Positions 1-14,896 of a DNA stretch of 64,000 nt are shown here, in pieces. The DNA is taken from the NCBI GenBank assembly GCA_038502055.1, contig JAXRKN010000031.1, forward strand, positions 620,001 through 684,000, in the 5' to 3' direction. Within the stretch, counting starts at the first letter, position 1, and every line of letters starts with the position of its first letter. The stretch is from Tanytarsus gracilentus. Taxonomy: Eukaryota > Arthropoda > Insecta > Diptera > Chironomidae. The position numbers and the translations under genes were made by a program. Under the pieces are notes generated by a model that saw nothing but the letters and a program-made list of their open reading frames with translations, did not search any database and was not told the origin of the DNA.

Positions 1-3000
1 ATGAGGATCGATATGCCTCTCGACATTATCAAGTTTCTTCTTGAGAGTATCCAATGAGTCAGCAATGTGAATTAACTGTGCCTTTTCGTCACTCGTCTTG
101 CCGTGTGTACAGAGTAAACACCTGAAAAGTCCCGCTACAGAAATATCAATTGAGCCCTCTTCGTCGTTACTCGATCCGACACCTCCTTGAAGAAAGCCGA
201 GGAGTGACTTTTGCTTCGCACTCTTTTTAGCCTGTTCCGCTTCCTTCTTTTCGGCGTCGAGTTCTTTTTTCGTTTTTTTCGCCACAACCTCACGAGTTCC
301 CCATGTAACATTGTTGAGGTTAATGATTGAGTAGAGAATCAAAAGCAAGTACATGGATGGAATTGAGAGGAGATAAATTATTCCCGATGCTATGCACCAA
401 AACTCTTGCGGATGCAGACACGCCGCTATGAAAAACGACCCCACCATAGACATCAAGAAAATTGCAGAAGGACTTCCGATGCCTATGAAATTATTTTATT
501 AAATTTTTTTTAGAATTAATTCAAATTTAAACTCACCGTCCTCGCCCAACTGCAATGCCGTACCGACTATTACCGCCATCATAATTAACGCATACATCGT
601 GGATAATATTTGAGCTAGCAGCAATTGTATGTTCGATTTGCAAGTAAAGCATACAAACATGAAAAGCAAGATTGGAATAATGTTGTAATAGAAACTTGTC
701 CAATTGTCAATCCTAAAGGCAGCGACGAAGGCACCAACCAACATAAGAAAAATCGTTCCGGGTCCGAGAATTGTGCCGCCCATGAGGAGCATTTGATAGA
801 AAATATAGAGAAGTGAAATGTTGTCGTTAACTTTAATCGTTCGCTTGGAGTCAGCCAGCAAGTCCATGATGTTGGCAATGGTTGATGGAACCCATCGACG
901 ACGTTGATTATAGAACTCATTAAAGCCCTCTGGGCAGTGAGTGTAGGCGTCAGATGCGGCTGAATATTCGACACGATATCCACGCTGAAGAAGCAATGTG
1001 CAGAGCCATCGATCTTCTCCCTGATCGTATTGCACATAATGTCTCGCCTCATCAGACTGAGTTGTGTATTTTTTCATGACATTATCATCCATCAGAGCTT
1101 TGCCGCGAAAGAGTGAGAAGCAACCAGGCGAACAGAGTACACATCCAATCATGTGTTCGGTGGCCTTTTGCAGCCAATGACCGATGGCATATTCGAAAGC
1201 CTGATACCACACCATCGGACCTGATCCAACTGGATGAATGCGACCACAAGCTGCTCCCAGATTTTTATTTTTCTTCATCAAATCCACAAGCAATGTGACG
1301 GCATTCGGTTGAAAATCAATGTCACCATCGAGCGTAAGCAGGTAAGTATTTTCGGCGATTGTCTCTTTTCGATCGACCGAAATTGGCAGTTCCATCAAGC
1401 GATGACCCAAAAGATAGTACATGTACATAACTTGCGACCATCGCTTACGATGTCTGATTCGATCTTTGTCTTTCAAGTGCGCAATCATCTTTGTCTTACC
1501 GGGCAGCGTCCAAACGAGACGACCACCATAAGGTGCCGGATATTTCTTTGGTGCACGGAGTCGAATGTTTGTCTGATGGACATCCGAGGCTGCCTCATCG
1601 ATTGTATTTACAAGAAGTTTCACAAAACGATTGACCTGAGTGTCTTCGTCACTGTGATCGGAAATTTCAAAGGCATCATCAAAGAAAATGTGAGCTGTGA
1701 AAATTAAATAATTAAAAATTTAGTTCACACAAAGTAATCTGATATTTTTTCTTACTTTCAAATTCATAGTAGTCGGGATCGACAATTCGCAGATATTTTT
1801 GTGCAACTCTTCTCGCACACTGGTCCTCGTCGAGTCGCATGATTGATTTTAAAAACTCAATCATTTCGTCCTTGGTCTCATGCCACATGGTCGCACATGC
1901 ATAAATTCTTGTAATATGATCCGATGACTTGACATTTGATTTGGGTAGTGCGGAGCCGTCGGTGTGCACAGAAATGGTCTCATAATATTCGTCGCCCTTT
2001 TCTTTTTCAATTTCTGCCAAGTCTTCGGTCTTGACGTCCGCTTGATCGTCGCGACGTCGATTGAGCGCCATAGATTGATCAATTAAGAGTGCATTGTACA
2101 TGGGCGACACAAATAATTTCTCCGTCGTTGCTAAACGCTCACATTTTGGCGTCCAAATGTGAAGTGTAATCCAAAATTGTGAGAATAGCCATAAGAGCCA
2201 CGCCCATGCCATTTGTTTTGATGCCAAATCGCTGAGCTTGAACACAGGTGGACTCTCGAAGAAGAGATAGTCAGGTATTGAGCCATGAAAGTAGCAAGGA
2301 TCGTTACTGCGAATGCCGCATGCCGCAATGAGAGCCGAAATCAAGATTGGAACTGTGAGGTTGACAGGGAATGCATAACTAAAACCCTGAATTAAAATTT
2401 TACACGCAAATTTGCCAAAAATATAGCAAATGTAGGCGGCGATAATTTGAATGATGAGCACATGAATGACTGTGTTGTAAGCGGCGTCAATTTGAACAAT
2501 ATCGCCGATCTGTGAGGCGTCAATTATATCAGGAAGTGATTTACCAAAAGGTGAATTTATCTCTTCGATGATTATCTTATGAGGTCCGAAGCCTCTGCTG
2601 TATAGACTAAAAATACCGAGCGGGTCATCGCCCTCGAACCATTGAATCACGATGATGGTAAAAATGAAGATCAATATCTGGAAGAGAGGGATGCAATTGA
2701 AATTTACGACAGTCAAGTACGCTTAAATATAATTTCTGATGACTCATGGTATCATGTAAGTTACGACTTTTCTTGATAATTAAATGAGTTAATTTATGGC
2801 ACGACTTGCAAGGAGTGGAAACTTGAATTTTTGAATAATTTTATAAAAATATTTCATTGCCTTTCAACTGCTCGATTAACTTATTTAATTAACCCCTTCA
2901 AAGCTAATTAATTTTAATAATTCTCACCTTCCATATTGACAAGAACATGTAAGTGAAATATCTGGTATATTTCAAGTCTTCTTTGACACGTCCGAGTACC

Positions 3001-6000
3001 CTGACAATCGAGAAGGGACTTTGTGCGGAAACATAGTTCTCCCACCATCCACATGATACCATCAATGCTGATACCGGAATCATCCACAATACCGGTCTAT
3101 CTTCGAGCAATGGCCACACGACAAAGCCAGTGACTTGTGCGGCAATAGCTGCAAGATCCATAATTATTTTTGCAGCACGTTTTCCTTCTTTTGATGTGCG
3201 CGACAGAAGACCGAGGACACCGGGAATGACACACACGCAATTGGTAAGCATTGCTGCTTTCACGGAGTCAAGTTCTGGCAGGACTATGAAAAATAAAAGC
3301 ACTAAACCAGCGGCATGAAACGTTTCCATTAGTAGGATGAATATGAAATGTGATTTTCGTGGCAGCTTCCACGATTTGAAGAAGCAAATTCTCATGGCTC
3401 TTATGAGTGCTCCAATTTCGGGCACTGCAAAGACAATAACGAGTGCCCACATCCATGCCACTCGCTCTTCCTCCGGCAGCACAGCAATAAAATGTTTATC
3501 ACGCGCCAAATCTTTGTTACAATATTGAACTTTTCTGTCGCGCTTTAATTGCGCGGACATAAATAATACGCAGCCTTTCGCTACAACGCCCCCGAACAGA
3601 ACGAGAATGAATGTTAGTACGTAAGCAACAATCTTGAGAATTTTTGCCGTTATTTCCATGCACGCCTGATTGGCCATCGACCCGGAGTCGATTTTGATCG
3701 GTGGATCTCGGAACACGTCCCATCCTTTTGTCTCTTGAACGGTTCGCGTGCTGGAATGGTAAAAAGTTTGGTAAAATTTTGTAACATAAATAAATATTTG
3801 AGGTTTATGCAACTTTCTTTTTAAATTATTCAAGCGACCTGTGTTCAATAAGAGCAACTTCTTCTTCTTCCTCATCATAGTCATTGCACACTTCGTAGTG
3901 GTGACTATAAAAGCTTGGAAAGCTCGACATTACTTCTTATTTTTTGTCGCACAAAATATTAAAAATTTATTCCATAGCTCTCGTAAAATAATTCAAAATT
4001 TACGTGTTTTTCCCACAAATCTCAACCGCGTACTACAATTACTTCTATACCTGCCAATATTGAGTACGAAAGAAATTTTTTCTCTTTTTTTGTGAGGAGC
4101 CAAAAACCACCACTAGGAATTTCATCAAACAAATAATAAAAGAGCGATGGTGTAAGTGTCCGATGCATAAAAAATAAATTAACACATTAATTGCGGTTAC
4201 TGGTTAAAGTAATTAGCAGAAGCGAAACGTGAACAATTTGTTCAATAGAATTGTGAATGCTCGGTAATCGAATTTTACATTTTAAATTCGGCTCTGAATA
4301 AACATATCGCACGTGGAGCGATCGAACGCTCGTAAAAGCACAATTGATGAATTTCTTTTTTTGCGTAAGATTTTTTACTTCTTTTATTCACTTTTTCAAT
4401 CAATCGGAGAGCTTGTTGGTTTTAACGGACAGTGTGGCCAAGGGAAGTTAATTTTAAAAAAATAATATTTTTAAAATTTTTAAAACTATGATTTTAAAGA
4501 CAGTTTCCATTTTGAAATCGATGACTAAATATTTTGATATTTCCATCCCTTGGTTTTTACGCTTTTATTTGATTTTTATTAACTTAACAAATAGAGCACA
4601 TCGCGTGCGTAATTTAATTCAAAGACAATTGATGAATTTTTTACGCTTTGACAGCTACAGAGCTCCGCGGAGGTGGAAAAATATTATCAAATCACCTTAA
4701 CCTTTTCCAATTTAGTTTTCAGTGAATTTCATAACAAAATTTAAATCAATTTATTTCATATCTAAAAGCCATGCGTTGGATGGCGAATAAAGTGGATATT
4801 TGGGTTAAGAAATGGCGAAAAATTAAGTAATGAAAGTGAGAGGAAATGGAAAAGAGCGGATCATGCCAAAATGGAGTGAAGGTTGTTAAATATTTAGAAA
4901 TTTATCGTTATTGATGTGATGTCAGATTTTTTCTTGTATTTAAAATTTTAAAGCAAAAAAAAATTAAAATAAAATGAACCTCAATTGACTGTCCTCAATT
5001 AACGGTTGCATAAACACTTTTATTTCGAGAACAACTTCCTCACTTGAGTTGCTCTTCTTCTTCATTTCGAAACACCTCATAAGTAGCAATCACACAAGTT
5101 TTAATGAAATATTGAAATGATTCAAAAGAGCGAAGATGAGAAAATATGTAAAGTGTAGTTCCTTTGCATAATAAACAAGCCCTACTTATTGACTTTTATG
5201 CTACTTAAGTACATGCTGATGATTTCACTTGAGTGTTGATGATAGTCTATGAGCAAAGTATATGGTAATGCAACAAAAGAATGTATTCGAGTTGAACGGA
5301 TGTTACATGAGAATTAAAAAGAGTTTTGAAACTTTTAAGTGAAAAATCTTCCAAGGTCTTTTGGTGACTTTATGAGAAATTTTAATCCGCATTGCATTCG
5401 CCTCCATCACCCTATCGTCATACATTTATCTATCTCTCACTCAGTCACTCCACTTCGGTGTTGAAGTGAAAGTGAAATATACAGAAAAAAACAACTTTTA
5501 TGTAACGCTAGCGAAGTTGAAAAAATGCTTTGAGATATTTTTTTTCTCTCTCGTTTTCTTTCTTTGTTTTCAACCGCCGCCAGTTAACAGCATTGTGTGG
5601 CAGTGTAACAATACAGTCAGCAGTAATAGATATTCATAGGTTAGGCTTGAAGGTAGCACAATGTCTCGCGAGACATTCCAATTGCTATGTTATTTTATGC
5701 TCTTATTGTCGCTGCCTTATAATCAAATGACGACAAATTGTAAAATGAAAATTTTTCATGCACATTTCAACTTTATGTTCGGCAATTCTCACACCGTCGA
5801 GATTGAAAAAAAAATGATTTTGCGCTGCATGATACGCTTTAGGTTGTGATTTTAAAGAGCGGAAAAATGGTCGTGAAAGAGTTGAGAAAATAATTAATTG
5901 TTGAGAGTTTTTAATTAAAAAATGCTTCAAAAAAATTCTTCGAAGAAAATTATCGTTGAACATTGAAATTTATGATTTAAAAAAATTTAATAAAAAATTC

Positions 6001-6523
6001 CTAGAAGTTAAAATAACATTTAAACTGTTCATAAATTTCATGGAGATTAATTTGGTATGCTTTAGTTAAGAATTAAAAATAAATAATTTTTTGCTTATTA
6101 AAAAAATCAGGAAATAATTTAAAAAATTCCAAACATTCTTTTATTAAAAATCTAGAATTAACTTGCATTTATAAAAATTATGCAAATTACTTTTCGCCAA
6201 TTTTTCGTTCTAAAATAGCAACGAAAATGATTAAATAATAAAAAATCTCCGCTGTCAAAACGCTCTCAGATTCGAAACCAGTTTTTTTTCGCTTGATCCA
6301 CTTAATTTAATTAGTAATTTTGTTTATGATTTTGTTCGAGATTACTTAAGTGATCGAAAATGTTGAATGTAATTATAAGCTCTAATGACATTGAGTATGG
6401 TAATTACCTTCCACCGTAAATATCGTGGGTGAGTGGTGTGCTTTCATCGTCCGAATAGTTTTCGTCGCTCTCACCGCCTGGCGTTGTTGTAACGCCCAGC
6501 GGCCGATGTCTGATTGCAGACAT
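1..6523 (-). CDS. kkv: Chitin synthase 1 (krotzkopf verkehrt type), 3' end outside the window
   Basis: Family-2 glycosyltransferase that polymerises UDP-GlcNAc into cuticular and tracheal chitin at the apical plasma membrane. I read coding exons 6408-6523, 2928-3750, 1756-2677, 537-1694 and 1-482 (still open at the window edge). All junctions are GT-AG and the phases agree, giving 1167 codons so far. The N-terminus MSAIRHRPLGV is the insect CHS1 start. Exons 2 and 3 are rich in hydrophobic helices. Exon 4 carries the catalytic core: LDGDIDF (about residue 742), EDRW (847-850) and QRRRW (884-888). Exon 5 has the NVTWGTREV motif that follows the membrane cluster, then a K/E-rich coiled-coil-like stretch. 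CHS1-type proteins are around 1500-1600 residues, so the C-terminal membrane cluster is missing here. A splice acceptor at 6560-6562 implies an upstream 5' UTR exon. CHS2 (gut type) is less likely because of the N-terminus. Confidence 0.96.
3751..6407 (-). other. kkv intron 1 (2.66 kb), no gene seen
   Basis: The sequence between coding exons 1 and 2 of the chitin synthase is AT-rich, with only short spurious ORFs and no recognisable repeat or RNA gene. First introns of this size often hold regulatory elements, but I cannot name one. Confidence 0.7.
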
Positions 6524-6562
6524 CGTTTTTTGACACTTCTCCACTACCTCAGTCGTTCACTG

Positions 6563-9500
6563 TAATTAAAATAGACGAAAAAGATTATTATTAGGTGCCT
6601 TAATTGCTAGCTACACACGAATACGTGTTTGAAAAAAGTTTAATCTCTTTTCAGTTTGAAACACGAAAGTCGACTGGCTCGCTTTTAGCTGTCAGCTGAA
6701 CAATCGCAAGCCCAACATATGTGAGTTAAACATTTTTTTTTCTCTCTTTACTCGCTTTTTGATCATATAAGTATAAACTAAAAATCAGACCAGAATGACT
6801 GCTTTTTGCCAGGAACTCGAAGAGAAAAAAAAGAAAAATACATAAAAAAATTATTTTGTGTGCCATGCAAGGTCGTCATCAGAAACACACTCGCAAGCAT
6901 CGTGGCGGAGTTTTATGAAAGAAATATGCATGAAATAAAATTAAGGTAGGGTAAGAGTGTGCAGAAAAAATTGCCTCTATGTCGTTCAGTTTTTAGCTGC
7001 GATTAGTTATACAAATAGAATAATAAAAAGTCTCATTATCTCGCGGTATGCGGACATGCGGTTTAGATTTTATTACTAGCAAAATAATTCTTTTAGTGCA
7101 TGACATAAAAACTTTTAGCCATAAAAAAATTTATGACTCTAAAGATTTTTCAATATTTTAATCCAAAGTCTTAATACAGTCCATTATTTTACCCGCGAGA
7201 TATCAGCGTACGATACGATACTTTTCACGACTCCAATTTTTCTCACTTTGCAATTAAATTCGCCGCATTGAGAGACAATGGTGAATTTATTTTTTCCAAT
7301 AATTACATATCGAGCTTTATGCTGCCGACGACGCTGCATTTAAATTGAACATTAAGTGAAATATGTGCAGCTGCGTTATGGCTAGACTCTGCACCATGCT
7401 CACGTCCATTAATCCCTATCGAGTTCATTGGAGGTTTTTCTCCCTTTTCGATCAGCTTCCTGCTCCATTTTTTTCCTACGATTGTCCGTGTCTTTATTCT
7501 CAGTTGAGGCTATAATTGCACATTTAGAACTGGTTTTGCTCAAGTCGTGTGCTTAACGACAAGAAAAGTATTTTTTTTCTGTAGCAAAATGTGCATTGTT
7601 CGAGGCTGAATTAATTTCTCAACATTTTCGATATTAAAAAGCTTTTTTACGCAATCTTTTCTATTTCGCTGTTGCGATGGAGGAGAAAATGTTGTTTAAG
7701 GATTGGCTTGACGACTGGATAATCTCAAGTTGGACAACTAAAGTTTATACGCGAAGTAAATGCAATAAATAAAATTCTAGAAACAAATTCTTGTAATTCC
7801 CTGAATATTTTAGGCTAACAATTTTTTTTAGAAATTTTAAAATATTCAAGGAAAACCTTTAAGAAATAAGAAATGTTTTTTTTGCTAAATGAACATTATT
7901 GAAAATTATTTTCGATTTTCTCGCATAAAATTTAACACAGCATATTCTACAAGCTTTCTACACAGCAAACTCAATACCATAAATTTGCATGCAACTGAAA
8001 TTTTTTCATTTCGCATATTCCAATTCAATTTTTCTCGCCTATTTTATTTATGTCTGATGATTAATCTTTTCCTTGAGCAAAACGCTTATTGCAACATTGT
8101 TGAGTAATGGTGAAAAAACAGGCATTTTATGAGTAATTCACTTAGAAGGAATGTCCTGACCTTTGCGCGCTGATCTGATGATGACTGAATTAAGTTTTGA
8201 TTTCTTTTCCATTTATTATTAATGAAATTCGCATGAAATTTAAATGTGTTTGATCTTTTTGACTCATTTTGGTGGTTTTCCTCATCTCCGTCATCATCAT
8301 CATCGTGATCGCTTATTGCGAGTCATAAAAGTTCATAAAAACAGTTCAAGTTTTTGTGAGAAAATGTTTAAGAGGAAAAAAAGTTGGCAATAAATTTAAT
8401 TTTAGAGTTTTTACTTGAAAATATTTCCTGAACAAAACATTTAAAAAAATATATTTCAACTTTTAAAAAAATTCAATTATTCATTTTTTAGAACCTGTGA
8501 AATTTAATTAATAAATCAAGTATGGAACGGCCATTGTTGGTGTGTATTGTCATCTCGTTGATGACCTTTTCCGCTTCTAGATTAACATTTGGCTTGTAAA
8601 AATTTTAAAAAATCTCTCACGATGAAATCTTCGACGCCTTTTTTGATTCAATGACTCATTGAATTAAAATTGACTACCTTAGCAGATCTAACTGCGACGG
8701 CCTTGACGATGTGTATGTCTCAGTGTACGAGATTTTTCTCTAAAAGCCCTTTTTAATTCCAGATTGCTGAGAATTTCTCGAGATTTATTCTTAGGAATGG
8801 AATGCAAATTAAAATGTGCAAAATGTTGATGAACTTTAACGACCATCTTTTTTGATTTATGGCTCAAATTACATTCGCTAAATGCGGCATGATTTTATTC
8901 ACAGTGACAGTAAGGCTATAAAAAAATTACAATTTAAATTGTAATTGCAAATGTTAATAAGAATAAGAAAAAAAGATAATGAGCCGCTAACGAGCTGCTG
9001 AAGGATTTCTTTCGTGATTAAATCGAAGGTATTTGAAATGTTGAAGTCATCAAAGAGAGAAATATAAATTGAATCATCCGGTGAACTTACTTCAACTATT
9101 TGCTTACTGTTCCGAAAAATTTATTTTTGTCATGCGGAGAACTTCTATAAGTTACGTTTGCCTTGAATGATTTTTAACTCTTTGAGGAAAATCAAATATG
9201 AAAGTTAATCAATCAATTAGTTCAAATATGAACATTATTCCAAACAAATACCTTTAATCAAATCTAAAAGCTTGACACATGGAAACCATTAAAAATATTT
9301 ACCTAACTTTTGTTTACAAATATTGTGCAATCATCATTTGTTTAATTTTTTTTTGTCTACTGAGACATGTTTGAAGTACTAATTTAAAATTTCGTAAGCC
9401 TTAATCTCGCACTGAGAGTCATCGCACTCGACGCTATGTTCTCTCTATTATTTCTCACTGCAGACTCCCTCGATATCTCGATTCCGCGATCGATAAACTC

Positions 9501-12500
9501 ACGATTTATATTTGCATACATTCTTGTTAGTTAATCACGCACCGCATGATACTTCTTATTGCTCTCTCGCGACATGCATGGATTTTTTCAATGTCCAAAT
9601 ATCTCACGTTAACAATGATTTTTTATTTTCATTTCACGTGTGCATTTTTATTCTTTCTTCTCGGAGGCTTTGAACATTCGCTGACCTTTTCCGCAATTTC
9701 ATTCGAACGCTTCTAGTTTATTTGATATTTGAGAATTATTTGTGCGATTAAACTTTTATATTTAGCTGGAATCTCAAGAGCGAATCGAAATTTTTTGGGC
9801 ATGCTTAAATTAAAACATCCGCAATTCACATTTTATTGGCTTAAAAATTTAATATATTGACCATAAAATTGCATTTATGAATTTTTATTGCCTAATTTGT
9901 TGCGAGCATTTTAAATTTACTTTCTACAATTGAACTGATATAAGGAAGAGAATTTTGAAATTAGATTAAAATTTGCAAGTTATTTGAACTTTACCAAAGT
10001 CATTAATTTTCATCCCCTTCGCTGCTTCAAAAAATAATTAATTATTTTTTAATTTCGCTTGAATAGATTTTGCCTTTTTTATTTCATGCTGTGTTACACT
10101 GCACATACATTCGATTGTACAATAACTTCTGGTTAGCCGCGCCAATCAAATAGAAAAAAAAATATTATTTCGAAACTATTTTCAGTTCAAACGATTTCAA
10201 TGAGCGGAATGATTGGAACCTGAATTGAAATGGCGAGGGGAGAAAAAAAATTTCCGGTATGTGTTACACATTCGGAGCCATGGGTGCATTTGAATAGTGT
10301 CTCGATTAATGTTCTCCTACATGATTAAGCTATTTTAGCATGCACGCGAAATGTTAACAACGAAAATTATTTATTCCATTTATATTTAATAAAATCGACA
10401 GCCGTCTCGACAAACTCAAAATAAAACGGTAAAAAAAACAAGAAGAAGAAGAAAAAGTTATACAAACAAATTTACCGAATGATGAGCGCACGACATCTAA
10501 TTTTTACACACGTCGTAGTGTGATTGTCAATTTGAAAATGTCTGCGTGGAGCATAAGTTGCAAATTTATTTTTTATTACAACAACTACAGGCATAAGGTC
10601 GAGTGTGTGGGCTAGAAAACAGAAAACATTGGAAAACAATAAACTTCAAAAAGTATTTTTTCTTTTTCTTTAATTCTTGTTTCGGTTTTACTGCGAAGGT
10701 CTCGAACGTGTATAGATCGAAAATCAGCAATGGCACAGCTGTGCAAGCTCATTGTGTTGAATAAAAAGAAACTTGCACTGGGTCAAAAACGAAATTTCAT
10801 ATGGAAATAAATTATTGATGTTGATTCTTATCCCACTGCGAGCAGTTTGCCTAAAAATGCTTCTGATAAAGATCTCATGACTAATTTTTAATAAACTGAC
10901 GTCGAAGGAAAGATTTGCGATAAGAAATGAAGAGCGTAAAAAGGTGAAATTATTGAATAATTGAAGAGTGTGAGACGGGGTCAGGGTGAGGTGATTGAAC
11001 ACAACTTCAAGTCAGATTACATAATTTAATTTTAAAAATTACACATTAATATTTTTTTAAACTTCAAATTAATATTTTATCGTTTTCATTTCATTCAACT
11101 AATTTACTTCCGATTTCAGTCACTAAAATTTCTCAAATTATCATCAACTCTCATAAACCTCTCATCATCATTTTAAATTTCTCGGCAAATGTGTGAGAAA
11201 GGAAAAGTGAGTAGCATCGTAATATTGTCGGTATCATCATTCAAATAAAAAGAAGATCAGCAAAGTGCACGTGTGCATAAAAAAAAGAAGATGCTGCGAT
11301 GCTGAATCGAAGATTCCGGTTGTAGCGTAAAAATGTGTGTTTTAAGTAAAATTTTAGCTTTATAGGCATACACTCATGAATTCATCTCTTCATCTCTCGC
11401 GGAATTTATCTTTCATGGCTCTCTCATGCGCCGTGTGAAACACGAGAATATTCAAAGCTTTTGTTGATTGGGAATTAATTGACATTTTGAATAAATATAC
11501 GAAATTAGCCACTGTGAATACAGACACTGTAAACTTATCTGGAGCTTAAAGCAAAGCAAAGAAACTGAATCGGAAGTCGAAGTGGATTGACGAGTTTCGA
11601 GTTGCGAACATTTTTTTTATGTGTTGAGTCTTAGACATTTTTCAGTCTGTCTCCGCGAAAAGATCGTTAAAATTGACCTTTTAAAAAATTTTGTTTGTGC
11701 AAAAAATCTTAAATTTCTATTTATTTAAAAGAGTTATAAAATATAGAAAAACAAATTAAAACTTTTAAACTCAAGTTTCTTGAATCAAGAATGTATTAAA
11801 TTCTTCTTGCAACCTTCTAAACCAGAAAATTTAGTTTCACATATTTTTCTAACACAAACTTCACATTTTCTTCTCTATTACACTTCAAGCATTTTTATTT
11901 GATCATCATTTGACATTTTACGCTTTGCACGCACTGAACTCTCTCGATTGGTGCGGTGTGACAGGTTGATTATGTTATGTGAAATGTTAAATATAGCTTT
12001 TATAATTAAGCGGTTTTATTCGGAGGAAATTCACGCTGGCTCGCTACTTTTTTTAAATCAAACATCGAAGAGTCATTCATAAACATTTTTTGAGAGTTGA
12101 TAAAATTAAATTATTGAAGGATGATGAACTTCTTTTATAACCACATTGAGTAACGAATTGAATTAGGTTGTTTGAAAAATTTAAACGGTTTTTAAAGATG
12201 AAATGAGTTTGATTAAAAAAAAGACATTCGTTGTCCTTTAATAAAAACTTAATTAACGAATTAGTAATTCATGGATTTTCAAACTCCTCCAAATACCAAC
12301 GTAAATTATAAATTGTAATAAAAACTTAATTTTTATTTGTCCATCAATAAATTGTTTTCTTTTATTTCCGACATGCTTGTATAAAGAGAGAAAAAAAATA
12401 AGAGATTTGTCTCGATTTGATAAGAAGAAAAAGTGGAAATGAATTGAACGCAAGAAAGTTTCTACTTCTTTTTTTTTTGTATGTTCAAATATCTCTCACA

Positions 12501-14890
12501 AGAAAAATTTCTCTTTCTAATATGCGCGCGTGCACCACTTGGGGAAACGAGCTTTAAACTTGATGAGCGCATTACGGCTCAATTTAGAAATAAAGAAATA
12601 ATAATCGATTTTGATTTCTTTTTTTTTCATCCAATGAAAAGACTAAAATTGAAAAATTTTAATTCTCTTTTTTCGCTAAACAAACAAAATTGCTGTGCAA
12701 TGAGCTTTAATGGTCGGTTAATGGCGACCGATTTGCAATCAAAAAGTTGAATTTTCAGGGTCGTTTTTGAAAATGAAAAAAAAAATCGATTGCATTTAAA
12801 ATACGCTGAAATAGTTTTTGAAGCACTTATGTTTAATTGATTATGACGAAAAGGGAGGTGAAGATCGCTGCCACGCTGCAGTGAATGATTATGATGGAAA
12901 TACTCCCTACATATAATTACACATTAAGTGTGTTAATTTTATTCAATTTTAATAATTCATGCAGTGCATAATGGAAGAGAGCATGTGAACCTTCACATTT
13001 CTTCTCTCTCTTCTGTTCGAGATTTCATTTTCTTGAAGTATTCATAACGATCATAATAATACACTGTACGGATCAATCAACAAATTGTGCATCTCTCTAT
13101 ATTTAAATGAAGAAATTATGAAAGAAAACAGAAAGAGAGAATAAATAAATATTCAATTTACACCATAAGATCATTATTAGCAGGATTAAAAAAGGTGTGG
13201 ATTTTTTAATGGTTTATAAAACTATAAAAAATTCAATAAAAAAAAGAATTAGATTTTTAAAAAATTTAAAAAATTGAGTTACATTCAAAAATTTATCATG
13301 AACCAATTTCCATCCAATCCCTCGATACATTTCGCACAAGATCTCACAGATAAAGTTTTTACTTTTCTTTGATATTGCAACAACAACATAAAAGTATATA
13401 TTATGTAGAGCAGCACAAGAGTCAGTGAAAAGACTCTCAAAGAGAGAAAAAAAAATCAGTCAACGGTATCTGAATAACAAGAAGAGAAGAAAAATTCACT
13501 TTCAAAAAGCCTTGAGATTGCGCCTCTTTTATGTCTCAATGTTGAGGTATGTACGGAGAGTGAGACAATTATCCGAAAAACTTATAAAAGCGAATGATTT
13601 ATGATTTTCGCTGGCTTTTATGAGAAATGAATATTTTTTGGCATTAAAAATTGAAGGAGGAATTTATTTAAAGCGCTAGAGAGAAAAAATTGTCGAACCA
13701 TATTGAGCTTTCAGATCAATGATTGTGAGAAAAAAATGACTTACATCTTCCTATTATGAATTATGATCTTTTCTTCAACTCCTCCGACTCCCAATTTTTT
13801 GTAACTATTATTTTTTTTCGTCTCGTAATAATGTGTTTCGATTAAAGACCTTTCACAAAAAAAACAGCAGAAAGAGCCAAAAAAGAGCTTATTATTTTAG
13901 CTGCATGCAATACATTGGCATGAGCCAAAGAGCGATATTCATACGCGATCACAACCACATTTTCACTCGACAATATTCGAAAGAAATTTCTTTTTCTCTC
14001 TTTTTTTCTTTCTTCTCTTCAACTTTCACACTTTTTTCAATCGTGTAAAAATTTCTTTTCTTTTCCGCGAATTTATCAAATTTCTTGTCACACAAAATTA
14101 TTTTAATTCCTTTATTAAATGTCAACCTAATGAGCAGAATATTCTAATTAGGTTATGAAGGTTTTTTTCTCTGTTGAACGAATGGTATATGATGATGGAG
14201 GTCGATATACACGTGCGCGAATAATTTCACGTCTAGTCGCGAGCTCAGTTTTCTTACAACTGAACATAACTTTAACTTTTTTTCTCCTTCTTCGTACGAA
14301 AAGAGCGAATGTTGAATGAATTTGCGATGGTGTGTAAAAAATGTTAGGAATCACATTCGATCTTTCATTTATTTTATGGTGTGCGCGATTTGTTTTGATG
14401 AAAAATATTTTCTTCTTAGTGTGTTGACCGTAAAAAGTTAATGTGCATAAGATGAGAGCGAAAAATGAGACAGTATCCAATGCATGCCATTGTGAATGCA
14501 AGAATGCATTTTTCACACTCAATCGTTCTGATCGATTTATACGGTCATAAAAATACTTTTTAAGTGTCGTTTAAAATTTCGTGGAAAATTAACACATTTT
14601 ATGAGATTTGTATAGGTTTTTAAACTTCGAAACTTTAATAAAATTTAGATAGATATTTAAAATAAAATAATTACAAATAAAGGTGTATTTAATAGTATAT
14701 CAAGGTAAGATTAAACGTAACCATTAATATGGTGAACTTTTTTAATTTATATTCTTCAAACACATAAAAAACGAGGGGACAATGTCAGTGCCCGAGTTCT
14801 AAGTTTTACTGTTGCTAAATCATTTTTTTATTCATTCATTGGGAATTAAATAATTTATTTTGGTTACAAATAAAATAATTTTTTTAATTT
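6563..14890. other. 8.3 kb without a recognisable gene (kkv upstream region)
   Basis: I see no ORF with coding character on either strand. There are only poly-A/T runs and short pyrimidine tracts. The kkv 5' UTR acceptor at 6560-6562 means that at least the proximal part is probably a 5' UTR intron, with the kkv promoter somewhere in this interval. The longest ORF (14148-14522, minus) has low-complexity Lys/Thr/Phe content and no domain. Confidence 0.55.
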
Positions 14891-14896
14891 TGATAA

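Noticed and set aside
14148..14522. 124-residue minus-strand ORF
   Set aside because: Low-complexity content, no domain, no splice signals, isolated in AT-rich DNA.
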